From Chloroflexota bacterium (GTDB lineage: Bacteria > Chloroflexota > Limnocylindria > Limnocylindrales > CSP1-4): a stretch of 19,610 nucleotides of DNA. A program made the position numbers and the translations under genes. Positions 8,401 to 15,137 of this stretch are shown in pieces. The notes under the pieces were generated by a model. That model worked only from the letters and a program-made list of their open reading frames with translations. It ran no database searches and had not been told where the DNA came from. Position 1 is the first letter of the stretch. Every line of letters begins with the position of its first letter. The stretch is taken from the NCBI GenBank assembly GCA_021785115.1, contig JAJYGO010000101.1, forward strand, positions 1-19,610. Reading direction: 5' to 3'.

Positions 8401-9121
8401 GGTCACCTTCGCCGACACGCGGGCCCACCCGCAGCCCGTGGTCACCTCCTACGAGTGGTCCGGCAGCGAGCACGGCGGGCGCCGCTACTCGCCGTTCACC
8501 ATCAACGTCGAGCGGCTGAAGCCCTGGCACACGCTGACCGGGCGCCAGCACTTCTTCCTGGACCACGACTGGATGGCGGAGCTGGGCGAGCAGCTGCCGA
8601 CCTACCGTCCGCCGCTGGACATGCGGCGGATCTTCGGCGACCAGGGCATCGGCGGGGACGGCGCGGCGATCACGGTCCGCTACCTCACGCCGCACTCCAA
8701 GTGGTCGATCCACTCCGAGTACCAGGACAACCTCTACATGCTGAGCCTGTCGCGCGGGGGACCGGACCTCTGGCTGAGCCGGGAGGACGCGGAGCGGATC
8801 GGCGTCCGCGACAACGACTGGATCGAGGCCTCCAACCGCAACGGCGTGGTCGTCGCCCGGGCCGTGGTGAGCCACCGGATGCCGCCGGGGACCGCCTACA
8901 TGTACCACGCCAAGGACCGCACGATCGACACGCCGAAGGCGGAGCTCACGGGCCGCCGGGGCGGAATCCACAACGCACTCACCCGCCTCCTGATCAAGCC
9001 GACGCACCTGATCGGCGGGTACGCCCAGCTCTCCTACGCCTTCAACTACTACGGGCCCACGGGTAACCAGCGCGACGAGCTGACGGTGATCCGGCGCCGC
9101 TCGCAGCAGGTGGAGTACTGA
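5426..9121 (+). CDS. narG: Respiratory nitrate reductase alpha subunit NarG
   Basis: 1231-aa catalytic subunit of membrane-bound nitrate reductase, reducing nitrate to nitrite at a bis-MGD molybdenum centre on the cytoplasmic side. ATG 5426 overlaps the regulator stop by 8 bp, with GAGG at 5414-5417. The frame is open further upstream, but that is regulator sequence. The FS0 [4Fe-4S] ligands are visible: His62, Cys66 and Cys70 (STHGVNCTGSC) and Cys105 (EPRGCPRGA). The Mo ligand is Asp231 in FYDWYADLP, equivalent to E. coli Asp222. Other NarG blocks include GFSPIPAMSM-like FSPIPAMSMASYAAGARY, GGWAHYVGQEK, LLGSSGKGNE, LLPAATWYEK and the C-terminal GGYAQLSYAFNYYGPTGNQRDE. Length and order match E. 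coli NarG throughout, with no frameshift. There is no Tat signal, as expected for a cytoplasm-facing NarG. It is followed two bases later by narH. Confidence 0.98.
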   Translation: MTERHVEPGADPLVRALLRTRRLLQPDAVSPDLRTITRQGGRDADVFYRDRWSHDRVVRSTHGVNCTGSCSWKVYVKDDIITWETQETDYPSVGPDSPEYEPRGCPRGAAFSWYTYSPTRIRYPYVRGALLELYREARARLGDPVLAWADIVGDPERRARYVRARGKGGLVRASWDEALEMVAAAQVHTIRTWGPDRIAAFSPIPAMSMASYAAGARYTSLIGGTLLSFYDWYADLPIAAPQVFGDQTDVPESADWWNASYLLMWGSNLPVTRTPDAHFMTEARYRGQKVVVVSPDYADSTKFADEWLPAQPGTDGALAMAMGHVILRECFVERTVERFQAYVKRYTDLPFLVTVREREDVPGAYVADRFLRAADLGRTDEGDAWRTVLVDAATDEPVVPNGSLGDRYTESGMGRWNLDLQGVDPRLSLFGSGETVALDLPRFDLNDGPDEGGSVLHRGVPVRRIAGRLVTTVFDLLLAQYGVARPGLPGEWPAGYDDPAPYTPAWQEEITSIPAGTVERIAREFADNAERSGGRSMIVMGAGTNHWFHSDQIYRAMLALTTLTGCQGVNGGGWAHYVGQEKVRPLAGWSQLAFALDWVRPPRQMAGTAFWYLATDQWRYDGFGADELATPLGRGIFRGRALADTLAQSAHLGWLPSCPTFDRNPLDVVHEADAAGVDPAAYAVERLKAGELRFACEDPDAPANFPRVLTVWRANLLGSSGKGNEYFLRHLLGADAAIRAEQAPEGSRPVEVTWRDEAPEGKLDLLVSLDFRMTSTGLFSDVLLPAATWYEKYDLSSTDMHPFVHAFSPAISPPWEARSDHDAFVALAGVFSRLAARHLGTRRDLVAAPLLHDSPGETAQPGGRVLDWRRGECEPVPGRTMPALVVVERDYAAIADQMVALGPRIGTQGTTTKGVTLVPDREIDELGRVCGTVRGGTADGRPSLARAEQVCEAILALSGTTNGRLATAGLAVLERRTGRPLADLAADQAGRRVTFADTRAHPQPVVTSYEWSGSEHGGRRYSPFTINVERLKPWHTLTGRQHFFLDHDWMAELGEQLPTYRPPLDMRRIFGDQGIGGDGAAITVRYLTPHSKWSIHSEYQDNLYMLSLSRGGPDLWLSREDAERIGVRDNDWIEASNRNGVVVARAVVSHRMPPGTAYMYHAKDRTIDTPKAELTGRRGGIHNALTRLLIKPTHLIGGYAQLSYAFNYYGPTGNQRDELTVIRRRSQQVEY

Positions 9122-9123
9122 CC

Positions 9124-10626
9124 GTGCGCGTCATGGCCCAGCTGGGCATGGTCATGAACCTCGACAAGTGCCTCGGCTGCCACACCTGCTCGGTGACCTG
9201 CAAACAGGCCTGGACCAACCGGCGCGGCCTCGAGTACGCGTGGTTCAACAACGTGGAGACCCGGCCGGGCCAGGGATATCCGCGGCGGTACGAGGACCAG
9301 GACCGCTGGGAGGGCGGCTGGGTGCGCACGCCGAAGGGCAGGCTCGAGCTGCGGTCCGGCGGCCGGACGAAGCGGCTGCTGCGCATCTTCAGTAATCCCA
9401 CGCTGCCCGGGCTCGACGACTACTACGAGCCGTGGACGTACGACTACGACACCCTGGTCAACGCCCCGGCGCAGGCCGACGTCCCCGTCGCGCGGCCGAG
9501 GTCGCTGATCACCGGCGAGCCGATGCAGATCCGCTGGTCGGCCAACTGGGACGACGACCTGGGCGGTGCGCCCGAGCACGCGCCGCACGACCCGATCCTC
9601 CAGCGGATCGGCGAGCGGGTGAGGCTCGAGTTCGAGCAGGCGTTCATGTTCTACCTGCCGCGGATCTGCGAGCACTGCCTGAACCCCTCGTGCGTTGCCG
9701 CCTGCCCGTCCGGGGCGATGTACAAGCGCGCCGAGGACGGGATCGTACTGGTGGACCAGGACGCCTGCCGCGGCTGGCGCATGTGCGTCTCCGGCTGCCC
9801 CTACAAGAAGGTCTACTTCAACCACCGCACCGGCAAGGCCGAGAAGTGCACCTTCTGCTATCCCCGCGTGGAGGCGGGCCAGCCCACGATCTGCGCCGAG
9901 ACCTGCGTCGGGCGGCTGCGCCACATCGGGCTCTTCCTCTACGACGCGGACCGCGTGCTCGAGGCCGCCTCCGTCGAGCGGGAGGCGGACCTGCTGGAGG
10001 CGCAGCGCTCGGTGATCCTGGATCCCGACGACCCGGCGGTGATCGATGCCGCGCGCGCCTCGGGCATCGCCGAGGACTGGCTCGACGCGGCCCGCCGGTC
10101 GCCGGTCTACGCCCTGACCCATCGCTACCGGATCGCCCTGCCCCTCCATCCCGAGTACCGGACCATGCCGATGGTCTGGTACGTCCCGCCGCTCTCCCCG
10201 GTGGTGAACGCGGTCCAGGAGACGGGGTTCGACGGCGAGGACCGGTCGACGCTCTTCGCCGCCATCGACGCGCTGCGCATCCCGGTCGAGTACCTGGCGG
10301 AGCTGTTCACCGCCGGCGATCCCGCGCCGGTCGTGGCGAGCCTGCGCACGCTCGCCGCGATGCGGGCCCACATGCGCCGGGCCAACCTGGGCGAGCCACC
10401 CGACGAGACGATCGCCGCCTCGGCGGGTCTCACGCCGGCCGCGATCGAGGACCTCTACCGGCTGCTCGCGATCGCCAAGTACGAGGATCGCTACGTCATC
10501 CCGAGCGCGCACGTCGAGCTGGCGCGCCTGCTCGACGCCCAGGTGGCCTGCAGCGTGGACCCGGCGCTGGTCGACCCGGTGTCGCGCCGCGCCGCCGGAC
10601 GGCCGGGCCCGGGGGAGCGGCCATGA
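9124..10626 (+). CDS. narH: Respiratory nitrate reductase beta subunit NarH
   Basis: 500-aa iron-sulfur subunit passing electrons from NarI hemes to NarG. The start is GTG 9124, two bases after the narG stop; the alternative ATG 9133 is less likely because MRVMAQLGMVMNLDKC aligns end to end with known NarH N-termini. A purine-rich GGTGGAG inside the narG 3' end acts as ribosome binding site. Cluster ligands: Cys16/19/22/26 (CLGCHTCSVTC), Cys182/185/190/194 (CEHCLNPSCVAAC), Cys215/221/225 with Trp218 in place of a cysteine (CRGWRMCVSGC, giving the typical [3Fe-4S]), and Cys242/245/257/261 (CTFC, ICAETC). The Trp is normal for NarH, not a defect. The C-terminal part (LHPEYRTMPMVWYVPPLSP) is also standard. 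The last 4 bases overlap narJ. Confidence 0.98.
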   Translation: MRVMAQLGMVMNLDKCLGCHTCSVTCKQAWTNRRGLEYAWFNNVETRPGQGYPRRYEDQDRWEGGWVRTPKGRLELRSGGRTKRLLRIFSNPTLPGLDDYYEPWTYDYDTLVNAPAQADVPVARPRSLITGEPMQIRWSANWDDDLGGAPEHAPHDPILQRIGERVRLEFEQAFMFYLPRICEHCLNPSCVAACPSGAMYKRAEDGIVLVDQDACRGWRMCVSGCPYKKVYFNHRTGKAEKCTFCYPRVEAGQPTICAETCVGRLRHIGLFLYDADRVLEAASVEREADLLEAQRSVILDPDDPAVIDAARASGIAEDWLDAARRSPVYALTHRYRIALPLHPEYRTMPMVWYVPPLSPVVNAVQETGFDGEDRSTLFAAIDALRIPVEYLAELFTAGDPAPVVASLRTLAAMRAHMRRANLGEPPDETIAASAGLTPAAIEDLYRLLAIAKYEDRYVIPSAHVELARLLDAQVACSVDPALVDPVSRRAAGRPGPGERP

Positions 10627-11297
10627 AGCCCCGCCTCTCCTCCCCGGACCGGCGACTGGTGCTCGCCGCCGCGTCACGGCTCCTGCAGTACCCGGACGCC
10701 GCGCTGCGGGACCAGCTGCCGCTGCTCCGGGACGCCGCCGAGCGACTCCCGGCGTCCGTGGGAACGCCGCTGCGCCGGTTCGTCGACCGTCTCGGCAGCC
10801 GGTCGCTCCTGGAGCTCCAGGCCGACTACGTCGCGACGTTCGACCTGCGGCGACGCAACTGCCTGTACCTGACCTACCACCTCAACGGCGACACGCGCCG
10901 CAGGGGGATGGCGCTCTGGCGCTTCCGGCAGCTCTACCGCGAGCGCGGCTACGCGCTGGCCGCGAGCGAGCTGCCCGACTTCCTGCCGGCGGTCCTGGAA
11001 CTGGCGGCAGAGGCGAACGCCGGTGACCGCGGACCGGTGGAGCTGCTGTCGGAGCACCACGCCGCGATCACGGTCCTCCGGGATGCACTGGCCGAAGCCG
11101 GCTCGCCCTACGCGGACGTGGTCGCGGCGCTGGAGGCCGCACTCCCCGCACCCTCGCGTGCGGCGCTGGAGACGGCGCGACGGCTCGAGGAGGAGGGGCC
11201 GCCCGCCGAACAGGTCGGGCTGGAACCGTTCGCGGCCGCCGCGCGCGCCGGCGACGAGGAGCCGCTGCCCGGCATCCCGGCGGGAGGCCGTCCGTGA
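10623..11297 (+). CDS. narJ: Nitrate reductase assembly chaperone NarJ
   Basis: 224-aa cytoplasmic chaperone of the NarJ/TorD/DmsD family that binds apo-NarG and allows cofactor insertion and membrane attachment. ATG 10623 overlaps the narH stop in an ATGA and is preceded by GGGGGAG (10611-10617), so translational coupling is likely. The all-helical sequence carries the conserved block YVATFDLRRRNCLYL/TYHLNGDTRRRG (residues 69-95) and the LPDFLPAVLEL helix, and has an acidic Ala/Glu-rich C-terminus. Length is close to E. coli NarJ (236 aa). It ends with GTGA shared with narI. The frame is open far upstream within narH, but that is a shadow. Confidence 0.95.
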   Translation: MKPRLSSPDRRLVLAAASRLLQYPDAALRDQLPLLRDAAERLPASVGTPLRRFVDRLGSRSLLELQADYVATFDLRRRNCLYLTYHLNGDTRRRGMALWRFRQLYRERGYALAASELPDFLPAVLELAAEANAGDRGPVELLSEHHAAITVLRDALAEAGSPYADVVAALEAALPAPSRAALETARRLEEEGPPAEQVGLEPFAAAARAGDEEPLPGIPAGGRP

Positions 11298-12016
11298 GCA
11301 CCGTCCTCTGGATCGCCTTCCCGTACATCTGCCTGACGAGCTTCGCGGTGGGCCACGTCTGGCGGTACCGCTACGACAAGTTCGGCTGGACGACGCGCTC
11401 CTCGCAGCTCTACGAGCGCCGTCTGCTGGAGTGGGGCAGCCCGCTCTTCCATTTCGGGATCCTGGGCGTGCTGGCGGGGCACGTGGTCGGGCTGCTCGTG
11501 CCCGAGTCGATGACGGCGGCGCTGGGCGTCCCGGAGTGGCTCTACCACGTCGTTGCCGCGATCGCCGGGACGGCGGCCGGGCTCATGACCGTGGCCGGGC
11601 TTGCCCTGCTCGTCTATCGGCGCCGCCTGACGCCGGCCGTCTTCCGGGTCACCACCCGGATGGACAAGGCGATGTACCTGCTGCTGGCGGCGGTCATCGC
11701 GGTCGGCACCTTCAACACGATCGGAATCAACCTGCTCGGTCCCGGCCACGACTACCGGCTGGACGTGGCCGTCTGGTTCCGCAGCATCTTCTGGCTCCAG
11801 CCGGACGCGTCGCTGATGGCCTCGGCGCCCCTGACCTTCCAGCTGCACGCACTGCTCTCATTCGCGCTGCTCGGGATCTGGCCGTTCACCCGCCTCGTCC
11901 ACGTGTTCAGCGTCCCGGTCGGCTACCTCGCCCGCCCGTACGTGGTCTACCGGACCCGCGGGGACCGGCCGGGCGCGAGGCCTCCGCGGCGCGGCTGGGA
12001 GGCCCCCGGCAGCTGA
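11294..12016 (+). CDS. narI: Respiratory nitrate reductase gamma subunit NarI (cytochrome b)
   Basis: 240-aa membrane diheme cytochrome b that oxidises quinol and anchors NarGH. The GTG at 11294 overlaps the narJ stop, with GGGAGG (11282-11287) six bases upstream. Five membrane helices are visible (starting LWIAFPYICLTSFAVGHVW, LFHFGILGVLAGHVVGLL, YHVVAAIAGTAAGLMTVAGL, AMYLLLAAVIAVGTFNTIGI, LHALLSFALLGIWPFTRLVH). The four heme ligands are His53 and His63 (10 apart) and His185 and His203 (18 apart), exactly the spacing of E. coli His56/66/187/205. The C-terminal tail is short, basic and cytoplasmic. It is the last gene of the operon and ends 12 bp from a convergent lipoprotein gene. Confidence 0.98.
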   Translation: MSTVLWIAFPYICLTSFAVGHVWRYRYDKFGWTTRSSQLYERRLLEWGSPLFHFGILGVLAGHVVGLLVPESMTAALGVPEWLYHVVAAIAGTAAGLMTVAGLALLVYRRRLTPAVFRVTTRMDKAMYLLLAAVIAVGTFNTIGINLLGPGHDYRLDVAVWFRSIFWLQPDASLMASAPLTFQLHALLSFALLGIWPFTRLVHVFSVPVGYLARPYVVYRTRGDRPGARPPRRGWEAPGS

Positions 12017-12028
12017 TCCCGCGCGAGC

Positions 12029-12466
12029 CTACGGCGCCTCGGTCGACTCGGCGACCGCTTCGAGGCAGAGCCGGACGTACTCGGGGTCATGCCGGGCGAC
12101 CTCGCCGAAGGCGGCGGTCCCGGGGTTGTTCCCGTTGGTGAGGGCGGCCAGGCCGCTCTTCGCGCCCGGGGTCGCCTCGAGCGAGATCTTCTCGAGCAGC
12201 GGCGTGATGCTGATCCCGGTGACGGTCGCGGCGGTCGCCAGGTTCGCCCACACCGACTGGTTGCAGAACGCGAGCTCGGAGTCCGTGAGCGCCGACCCCG
12301 CGATCGGGATCGGTACGACCGAGCCCCGGGCGGCCGCCGGCACAGTGCTCGCGACGCCGCCCGTCCCGGGTGTCGCGCCGCACGCCCCCACGAGCGCGGC
12401 GGCGAGCGTCAGCGCGCTGAGCGCGATCAGGCCGGGCCGGACAGGCCCGCGGATGTGGGACTGCAT
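12029..12466 (-). CDS. Small putative lipoprotein, function unknown
   Basis: 145-aa exported protein. The N-terminus is basic (MQSHIRGPVRPG), then hydrophobic (LIALSALTLAAALVGAC), with a lipobox LVGA/Cys29 for signal peptidase II, so it should be a membrane-anchored lipoprotein. A Pro/Ala/Val spacer (30-60) leads to a helical domain of about 85 residues (TDSELAFCNQSVWANLATAATVTG ... VARHDPEYVRLCLEAVAES) with two cysteines, Cys68 and Cys134, that could form a disulfide outside the cell. I do not recognise the family. ATG 12466 is chosen; ATG 12484 (151 aa) is also possible, and neither has a strong ribosome binding site. It converges on narI and is divergent from the orphan gene at 12716. A role in nitrate respiration is not indicated beyond proximity. 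Confidence 0.75.
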   Translation of the reverse strand: MQSHIRGPVRPGLIALSALTLAAALVGACGATPGTGGVASTVPAAARGSVVPIPIAGSALTDSELAFCNQSVWANLATAATVTGISITPLLEKISLEATPGAKSGLAALTNGNNPGTAAFGEVARHDPEYVRLCLEAVAESTEAP

Positions 12467-12522
12467 GGCTGCAGAGTGCCCCATCCGGCGCCGGCGTGCA
12501 CATGCCACGCGCGGGCTGCTTC

Positions 12523-12553
12523 TTGACCGATCCAGTCGCCGCTGGGGTATGAT
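12523..12553 (+). promoter_or_regulatory. Probable promoter of the orphan 88-aa gene
   Basis: TTGACC (12523-12528) and TATGAT (12548-12553) resemble -35 and -10 elements with a 19-bp spacer, slightly long. The -35 forms part of the first copy of a repeated TTGAYCGATCCAG motif. Transcription from about 12560 would give a leader of roughly 80-155 nt before the two candidate starts. Confidence 0.5.
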
Positions 12554-12600
12554 CGGTGCGGGTCTCTTGATCGATCCAGAAACCCGCGATCGATCCAGAA
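12523..12600 (+). repeat. Three copies of a GAYCGATCCAG motif around the promoter
   Basis: TTGACCGATCCAG at 12523-12535, TTGATCGATCCAG(AA) at 12567-12581 and GATCGATCCAGAA at 12588-12600. The last two share 13 identical bases and are spaced 19 bp apart, about two helical turns; the first overlaps the -35 element. This layout suits a repeated operator or recognition site. No known regulator is assigned. Confidence 0.6.
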
Positions 12601-12630
12601 CGCGGCGGTCAACGATCGGCGAGAGACCCG
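12558..12630 (+). promoter_or_regulatory. Structured 5' leader with mutually exclusive hairpins
   Basis: GCGGGT (12558-12563) can pair with ACCCGC (12582-12587). Alternatively the overlapping CGGGTCTCT (12559-12567) can pair perfectly over 9 bp with AGAGACCCG (12622-12630). The second pairing ends on the first base of the GGAGG ribosome binding site (12630-12634) of the upstream start at 12644. The two structures share the 5' strand, so only one can form. This may control which start is used or may be chance; it does not match a riboswitch class I know. Confidence 0.4.
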
Positions 12631-12715
12631 GAGGAACCTGGCCATGCATGCGTCGAACGGCACCCGTCGGCGCATCCCCCTGCATCGCAACCCATCCTGT
12701 CAAGGAGCAGATCCC

Positions 12716-12982
12716 ATGTCGTATCACCCATCCCCTCATCCGGAACCCTCTCCTCGACTCCGCCTGAAGATCGAACAGGCCCGACTCACGACCGGCCGGT
12801 TCGCCGCGATCCAGGTCGAGGTCGGAGTTCCGGCTCGCGCCTTCGTCGTGGCCACCGATGCCGAGGTGCGTCGGGGATGGATCCCGCGCGACGATCGCCC
12901 CCTGTTTCCCGGCCTGCACGAGGCCTTCGACGCAGCGCACCGCGCCGCCATCCGGGAGCGCCATCTCGCCACCGCCGCCTGA
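12716..12982 (+). CDS. Orphan small basic protein, unknown function
   Basis: 88-aa protein from ATG 12716, with a strong AAGGAG (12702-12707) 8 nt upstream. An in-frame ATG at 12644, itself preceded by GGAGG (12630-12634), would give a 112-aa form with a basic N-terminal extension (MHASNGTRRRIPLHRN). The main form starts with a His/Pro-rich stretch (MSYHPSPHPEPSPRLRLK), then a predicted helix-strand region (IEQARLTTGRFAAIQVEVGVPARAFVVATDAEV) and a charged helical end (LHEAFDAAHRAAIRERHLATAA). There is no signal peptide, membrane segment or cysteine in the 88-aa form. I do not recognise it. Codon use is GC-rich at third positions, supporting coding. It has its own promoter and a terminator-like hairpin at its stop, so it is a monocistronic gene between the lipoprotein and tRNA-Gly. 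Confidence 0.65.
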   Translation: MSYHPSPHPEPSPRLRLKIEQARLTTGRFAAIQVEVGVPARAFVVATDAEVRRGWIPRDDRPLFPGLHEAFDAAHRAAIRERHLATAA

Positions 12983-13013
12983 CGAGCGCAGCCGGCGAGC
13001 GCGGACGCTCGTC
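12981..13013 (+). terminator. Hairpin at the stop of the orphan gene
   Basis: GACGAGCG (12981-12988) and CGCTCGTC (13006-13013) form a perfect 8-bp stem with a 17-nt loop that starts within the TGA stop codon. There is no T-run. In this GC-rich genome it is a plausible transcription terminator or 3'-end stabiliser. Confidence 0.45.
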
Positions 13014-13125
13014 GCACCCGGCCCGTCGGGTCCGACCCCGGCAGCGCGACACCGGGCGCCACCCACCGCTCACCCGCGTCCGGTCGCGAGTGCGTGGTAG
13101 GGTACGCAGGCGCGTGCCCGTGCGG

Positions 13126-13201
13126 GCGGGAGTAGCTCAGTTGGCAGAGCGGCAGCCTTCCAAGCTGCATGTCGCGGGTTCGAGACCCGTCTCCCGCTCC
13201 A
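13126..13201 (+). tRNA. trnG(ucc): tRNA-Gly (anticodon UCC)
   Basis: Complete 76-nt tRNA with encoded CCA. Acceptor GCGGGAG (13126-13132) pairs with CTCCCGC (13191-13197), followed by discriminator T and CCA (13199-13201). The D-loop contains AGCTCAGTTGGCAGAGC. The anticodon stem GCAGC/GCTGC (13152-13156, 13164-13168) encloses CTTCCAA with anticodon TCC at 13159-13161, reading GGA/GGG glycine codons. The T-arm has the GGTTCGAGACC form. TAGGGT at 13098-13103 could be its -10 element. No second tRNA follows. Confidence 0.98.
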
Positions 13202-13345
13202 CTTCCGATCAAGCCGACACGCAGCCTCGCAGCTGGCGCTCTCGCTGGGTCAGGCCGGCGAGGCCGCGTGTTCCGCTGGGCTGCCGTCGGCGCGGACGAC
13301 GAGGGGCGCGTTCCGGGACGGAGAGGGGCCCAGTCCCGAAACGAT

Positions 13346-13377
13346 CGGAGCGCCAGGCCGGGGAACCCGGCGCTCCG
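13346..13377. terminator. Strong stem-loop between tRNA-Gly and the permease gene
   Basis: CGGAGCGCC (13346-13354) and GGCGCTCCG (13369-13377) form a 9-bp perfect stem with a 14-nt loop. A nested CCGGG/CCCGG stem (13358-13362/13366-13370) is an alternative. It lies about 80 bp beyond the permease stop and could stop transcription from either side. The rest of 13202-13459 shows no gene; it includes three tandem AACCGC hexamers (13422-13439). Confidence 0.5.
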
Positions 13378-13459
13378 TGCGTGTCGATGGATCCGCGATC
13401 GCGGCCGGATCGGCGGGCCGGAACCGCAACCGCAACCGCGGCCCGAGCCGGAACCGGGG

Positions 13460-14905
13460 TCAGTCTGCGGTGCGCTCCGCCTCCCTGCGCACCTGCGAAC
13501 CCGCCAGCAGCCAGTAGGCGACGGCGCCGACGACCATCCCGGTCAGCCAGCTGAAGTCGCTTCCCTTGAGCGACGGGATCGCATTGGAGAGCGGACCCAC
13601 GAACGAGGGCACCGCGAAGGACGCGTTGATCCAGAGCAGGGCCGCGATCATCCCCAATCCCTGGGCGATCAGCGCCACCCAGCGAACCCCCCTGCCGGCC
13701 GGGTCGGCCAGCGCCTCCCGGTCGTAGCGCCGCCGGCGCATGAAGTAGTCGGCCATCATGATCCCGAACCACGGGGCCAGCCAGACCACGATGTAGAGGA
13801 AGAAGCCGGTCAGGTCGTCGTAGAAGTTGCCGTTGAAGAGCACCAGGGCGGTGACGATGGCGACGATCACGGTGTCGACGATGACGGCGCCCCAGCGCTT
13901 GATCGGCAGGCCCAGCGCCTGCAGCGTCACGCCGGACGAGTAGAGGTCGATCGTGTTGATGGCGAAGAGCTGCACGATCGCGAAGAGCAGGAACGGGACC
14001 AGGAACCAGGCCGGGAAGACGTTCGGGACGCCCAGCCCCTGGATGTTGAGGGTCTTGGTCGTGACCGTGGCGGCCAGCGCGCCCAGGACCTCGAGCAGCA
14101 GGGACGGGATCCCGGCGCCCAGGGTGGCGGCCCAGAAGGTGCGCCACTTGGACGTGGTCCGCGGCAGATACCGCGAGTAGTCGTTGCCGTTCTCGGTCCA
14201 GCCCAGGCCGCCCACCGAGATGATCACCACCAGCGCGGTGGTCCAGTCCGCCCAGGACGCCTTGGCGGCGAACGAGAGCGTGAAGTGGCTGGTCAGCACG
14301 AGGATCGCCAGGATCGCGAACAGCACCATGAAGACGTACGACAGGTAGCGCAGGACGCGGGTCATGGTGGCGTGCCCGAAGAACGGCATCAGCAGCTGCA
14401 CCGCCGAGGCCAGGATGACCACCACGATCTTCTCCGGCGCGGACAGGCTCTGCCCGTACTGTGAGAAGAGGAACAGCGCGGTGGCGACGACGAGGAAGAC
14501 GCCCTCGATCTCGAAGCCGACCTGGGTGAACCAGTTGAAGAACGCGACCACCCGGTTGCCGTCGTGCTTGAACGGGGCCCGGCTGATCACGAACGCGGTG
14601 CTGCCCACCTCGGGACCCTGCAGGCTGGCCAGCCCCAGCAGGGCGTAGAAGACGTTCCCCACCAGGATCGCGAGCAGGGCCTGGCCGAACGAGAGCCCGA
14701 AGCTGGAGATCAGGAACCCGTAGAAGAAGAACTCCACGTTGAAGACGGCGCCGGCCCACAGCCAGAAGAGGCCGGACGGCCTCATCGCCCGTTCGGCGTC
14801 GGGGATCAGGTCGATGCCGCGCTGCTCGACCTTGAAGGCCGCGTACTCGCCGACGTCGGTGGCAGCGGGAGGGGCGGCATCGTGTGCGGACGCGGAGCTG
14901 ACCAT
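13460..14905 (-). CDS. NCS1 family permease (cytosine/purine/allantoin-type)
   Basis: 481-aa integral membrane protein of the nucleobase:cation symporter-1 family, importing nucleobases or related compounds with a cation. ATG 14905 follows GAGGTG about five bases upstream. The N-terminus (GIDLIPDAERAMRPSGLFWLW) is the typical NCS1 entry, followed by about 12 membrane segments: GAVFNVEFFFYGFLISSFG, LQGPEVGSTAFVISRAPF, FFNWFTQVGFEIEGVF, SVGGLGWTENGNDYSRYLP (the family motif before TM7), FAINTIDLYSSGVTLQALGLP and WLAPWFGIMMADYFMRRRRYD. All agree with cytosine/purine permeases of the CodB/PucI type. The substrate cannot be read from the sequence, and no catabolic gene is adjacent to suggest one. 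It stands alone, with a possible promoter about 170 bp upstream. Confidence 0.92.
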   Translation of the reverse strand: MVSSASAHDAAPPAATDVGEYAAFKVEQRGIDLIPDAERAMRPSGLFWLWAGAVFNVEFFFYGFLISSFGLSFGQALLAILVGNVFYALLGLASLQGPEVGSTAFVISRAPFKHDGNRVVAFFNWFTQVGFEIEGVFLVVATALFLFSQYGQSLSAPEKIVVVILASAVQLLMPFFGHATMTRVLRYLSYVFMVLFAILAILVLTSHFTLSFAAKASWADWTTALVVIISVGGLGWTENGNDYSRYLPRTTSKWRTFWAATLGAGIPSLLLEVLGALAATVTTKTLNIQGLGVPNVFPAWFLVPFLLFAIVQLFAINTIDLYSSGVTLQALGLPIKRWGAVIVDTVIVAIVTALVLFNGNFYDDLTGFFLYIVVWLAPWFGIMMADYFMRRRRYDREALADPAGRGVRWVALIAQGLGMIAALLWINASFAVPSFVGPLSNAIPSLKGSDFSWLTGMVVGAVAYWLLAGSQVRREAERTAD

Positions 14906-15079
14906 GAGTCACCTCGCCTCTCGATCGACCCACCACGGGTCATTCGAGCAGCGGAGACGTGCGCGTGGGCGCCTCCCGTCCGACACGCGGTACGCTGCCC
15001 CGAGACCGCCAGCGACCTCCCCCCCTGCAGCCCGAGCCAGTGCCGGAGCCCCGGACCGTCACCGATCCGGACGCGCCCG

Positions 15080-15109
15080 AGCATAGTCATCCGACATCTG
15101 CCTGTCCGG
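15080..15109 (-). promoter_or_regulatory. Possible promoter of the NCS1 permease
   Basis: On the minus strand TATGCT (15085-15080) follows CGGACA (15109-15104) after 18 bp. Each is 4 of 6 to the -10 and -35 consensus. It would give a leader of about 165 nt. In that leader I see only a 5-bp GACCC/GGGTC hairpin (14927-14941) just upstream of the ribosome binding site and no recognisable riboswitch. Confidence 0.3.
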
Positions 15110-15137
15110 CATCGGTTCCGCGGAACGGGAAGCCAGG

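Noticed and set aside
7073..9007. 644-codon minus-strand frame inside narG
   Set aside because: Shadow of the conserved narG frame; no motif, and typical antisense composition.
9769..9801. Loss of a cluster cysteine in NarH (Trp218)
   Set aside because: Trp at this position is normal in NarH and gives the [3Fe-4S] cluster; not a defect.
13126..13201. Integration (att) site at the tRNA 3' end
   Set aside because: No integrase gene and no repeated tRNA 3' fragment is visible in the window.
13169..14464. 431-codon plus-strand frame over the permease
   Set aside because: Shadow of the NCS1 permease; highly charged, repetitive antisense composition, and it begins inside the tRNA.
14906..15137. 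Riboswitch upstream of the NCS1 permease
   Set aside because: The leader was read for thiamine, purine and guanidine type conserved boxes; none was found, only short GC hairpins.
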